Below, piece by piece: positions 3,939 to 5,876 of a stretch of 5,876 nucleotides of DNA (the stretch's first letter is position 1; each line of letters starts with the position of its first letter). The DNA is taken from assembly GCA_017694135.1 (NCBI GenBank), contig JADING010000137.1, positions 1 to 5,876 on the forward strand, given 5' to 3'. The notes beneath the pieces are model-generated. The model did no database searches, was not told the origin of the DNA, and saw only the letters and a list, made by a program, of their open reading frames with translations. Source of the DNA: Candidatus Scatoplasma merdavium. GTDB taxonomy: Bacteria > Bacillota_I > Bacilli_A > RFN20 > CAG-288. The position numbers and the translations under genes were made by a program.

Positions 3939-5876
3939 CTATCCTTTCTTTAATTCTTTTTCCATCTTGTTCTTCGAATACAAACGGTAAGCCGCTTCAA
4001 TTCTCTCGTGAGTTATAAAAAAGTCTCTGTAAGAGTCAATAGGAATAACGAGTTTCCGGCACAAAGAAATACGCTTAGCTAGTTCGAGAACAGATTCTTG
4101 ATGAGGGTTTTCTCCACCTAGTTCAAACGGAAGCTTATTGTAAGTAGAAGAATTTTTAATGTTGTTTTCTATCTGCTTAATTAAGTCTGTGTAAAAGCTA
4201 GTAGGTAAAAAACCTTCCGATAATAATTGTACGTTCACTGTCAAGTCATCGCTGGCAGGCAGAGTTAAATAAAGTTCGTGTATTTCTTTAAAAAGCTCAG
4301 CCAGAGAATCGATATAGAAGCGGAAATTGCCAGCTTCTTTGCTCAACAAGTATTCGTAATTCTCTTTTGAAGACAAGGCGTAGACAAGGATTTGAGCTTC
4401 GTTTCTTGCCAAACCTTGGAACTTTTTAAAGTTCTGCCTAACTAAAGGAGGCAACTCGTCGCGGTTAGAAGAGTGATTTATGTAATTTTTTATTGCGTCT
4501 ACAGCTAGAGATTCAGAATTGTAATCGAGTGGATTATCTTTGTAACTGCTTTTAGAGCTGAAATTGTTCTTAGGCTTTGCAAAAGTAGAATTGAAACTTT
4601 GAACTTGTGGTTTAGGCTCAAGCGTAACTTCCTCATTCATCTTTAAAAAAATATCTTTTGATATATTGAGCAATCCACTAGCCTTAGTAGCAATCTCATC
4701 TTGAGTTATAAGGTTAGACTTTTTAAACAAAGAAGAATAAGCCTTGATAAAAGCTTCTTTCTGCTCCCCTGTCTGAATCTTATTAGCTTTAATGTTATAT
4801 GAAAGAATATAAATATAAGGAATAACAATCTTATTAACTGCAGCTATCAGAGCCTCTTTTCCTTTGTTAAAAAGGATTTCATCAGCATCTTTTCCATCTT
4901 TAAATGGCTCAATGCCATAGCAAGGTATACCATTAGATGAAAGAGCGTATAACGCTTTAGTGTTAGCGAGAAGACCAGGTTCATCAGAATCTAACAGGCA
5001 CCTAACCTCAACTCCCAATCGCTTGAAAAAGTTAAGGTGTTGGACAGTTAACGCAGTTCCCATTAAACCTACAGCATTTTCAATCCCAGCCCTATTCAAA
5101 GCGATGACATCCATAAAACCTTCTAAGACGTAAACGACCTTTTTCTTTTTTATGGAATTCAGCGCTAGAGATGAGTTATAAAGCAATTCAGCTTTCTTAA
5201 AGATCAATGAGTCTGTCGAATTAATATATTTAGGGCCTTGATCATTAGGGTTGTACTTTCGTGATGAAAATCCGACCGTGTTAAAGTGAATGTCAGAAAT
5301 TGGAAAGACGATTCGATCCCTGTTGCGGTCTTTTAAGTCCTTTGACTCTCTGTTTAAAATTCCAGCCCGGTATAAAGTCTCAACTTCAAAGCCTTCCTTT
5401 CTTAAATAATCAATGGCTTGATAAGCGTTATCTGGAGCGTAACCGATATTAAACCTATCGATTGTTTCATCGTTTAATCCCCTTTTATAAAGGTAAGACA
5501 AGGCTTTGTTTCCCGCAGTGGTCTTCAAAGCGTACTTGTAGTATTCTGCGAGTTTTTTTATTGCGTCAAGCTCTTTTTGATAAGGGTTAACTTTCTCTTG
5601 AAAGTTGAAATCTTTCGGAAGAGGCACTTTGCAGATCTGGTAAGCTTTCTTAACTGCCTGAACAAATGAGACACCATCTTTTTTTCTTATGTAAGTAAAT
5701 ACGTCTCCTCCTGTTTGACAAGAGAAGCATTTAAATATCTGCTTTGATGGCGAGACGTGCAAGGAAGGGTTTTGATCCGCGTGAAAAGGACAGAGCCCGA
5801 CGTAATCATTCCCCTGCTTTTCCAAGCTCTGATATGAAGAGATGACTGTTACGATATCGATTGGTTTTTTTAATTC
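3939..5876 (-). CDS. dnaG: DNA primase DnaG, 5' end beyond the window
   Basis: Primase that lays down RNA primers at the replication fork with DnaB/DnaC-type helicase. The frame is open to the right edge, and the 645 codons present begin ELKKPIDIVTVISSYQS, matching the conserved helix before the zinc finger; probably about 10 codons are missing. A TTG at 5825 would remove this helix and is not the start. Numbering from the edge, the CHC2 zinc-binding domain has ligands C29, H32, C50 and C53. The catalytic core has RDRIVFPI (about 187-194) and GPKYINS (214-220). The Toprim site has VLEGFMD (E252), DSDEPG (D296, D298) and KDADE (D330, D332). After an Asn/Ser/Lys-rich hinge (about 420-457) comes a poorly conserved C-terminal part, presumably the helicase-binding domain. 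It is already longer than Bacillus DnaG (about 603 residues). The Toprim motif is usually DGDxAG; Ser and Pro here are mild variants that keep both aspartates. It is followed after 3 nt by rpoD. Confidence 0.97.
   Translation of the reverse strand, partial: ELKKPIDIVTVISSYQSLEKQGNDYVGLCPFHADQNPSLHVSPSKQIFKCFSCQTGGDVFTYIRKKDGVSFVQAVKKAYQICKVPLPKDFNFQEKVNPYQKELDAIKKLAEYYKYALKTTAGNKALSYLYKRGLNDETIDRFNIGYAPDNAYQAIDYLRKEGFEVETLYRAGILNRESKDLKDRNRDRIVFPISDIHFNTVGFSSRKYNPNDQGPKYINSTDSLIFKKAELLYNSSLALNSIKKKKVVYVLEGFMDVIALNRAGIENAVGLMGTALTVQHLNFFKRLGVEVRCLLDSDEPGLLANTKALYALSSNGIPCYGIEPFKDGKDADEILFNKGKEALIAAVNKIVIPYIYILSYNIKANKIQTGEQKEAFIKAYSSLFKKSNLITQDEIATKASGLLNISKDIFLKMNEEVTLEPKPQVQSFNSTFAKPKNNFSSKSSYKDNPLDYNSESLAVDAIKNYINHSSNRDELPPLVRQNFKKFQGLARNEAQILVYALSSKENYEYLLSKEAGNFRFYIDSLAELFKEIHELYLTLPASDDLTVNVQLLSEGFLPTSFYTDLIKQIENNIKNSSTYNKLPFELGGENPHQESVLELAKRISLCRKLVIPIDSYRDFFITHERIEAAYRLYSKNKMEKELKKG
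3942..3949 (-). promoter_or_regulatory. Ribosome binding site of rpoD within the end of dnaG
   Basis: AGAAAGGA on the minus strand lies six bases before the rpoD ATG (3935-3933) and is made of the last dnaG codons, just before its TAG stop. It confirms the rpoD start and suggests that dnaG and rpoD are translated from one message. Confidence 0.75.

Noticed and set aside
1..5876. CRISPR arrays, tRNA/rRNA genes, insertion sequences, attachment sites
   Set aside because: No regularly spaced repeats, cloverleaf-like sequences, transposase motifs or terminal inverted repeats were seen; the window is nearly filled by the six genes.

Overview
The window looks like a low-GC, Gram-positive-type chromosome (Bacillota/Bacilli or a close Mollicutes-like lineage with the standard code). 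TGA is used as a stop by the second sigma factor gene, tryptophan is read from TGG, most genes are tightly packed, and the backbone follows the Bacillus-type order dnaG - rpoD - (one gene) - trmK - yqfO/nif3. A serine-rich secreted endonuclease I would suit an uncultured Bacilli/Erysipelotrichia/Izemoplasma-like organism, but that placement is a guess.

Layout, right to left on the minus strand. Primase dnaG (5876-3939) enters from the right edge with its 5' end missing. Primary sigma factor rpoD (3935-2703) follows after 3 nt with its ribosome binding site inside the dnaG end. Both face a perfect 13-bp bidirectional terminator hairpin (2674-2704). A single plus-strand gene then interrupts the block: a predicted exported endonuclease I (1687-2658) with a 55-residue serine tract, convergent with rpoD and sharing its terminator. 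A 100-bp divergent intergenic region (1587-1686) holds an inverted repeat and candidate promoters for both directions. On the minus strand again come a second, smaller sigma-70 factor (1586-681), trmK (694-62) and the first 24 codons of a Nif3/YqfO protein (72-1). These last three overlap one another by 14 and 11 nt and should be one operon.

The unusual part is the interior. Where Bacillus has dnaG-sigA-cccA-yqfN(trmK)-yqfO, this window has two sigma-70 factors on either side of an inverted nuclease gene. The primary one is complete (regions 1.1 to 4.2, all key residues present). The second keeps SigA-like regions 1.2, 3.2 and 4.2, including the -35-reading helix. Its core-binding and -10-reading segment (regions 2.2-2.4) is remodelled: the WW-I-R-Q residues are replaced by SS-I-D-N and the segment resembles sporulation-type SigE/SigK. 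The reasonable reading is an alternative sigma factor with SigA-like -35 but different -10 preference, translated together with a tRNA methyltransferase and divergently placed from an exported nuclease that could be one of its targets. Function is inferred from sequence only.
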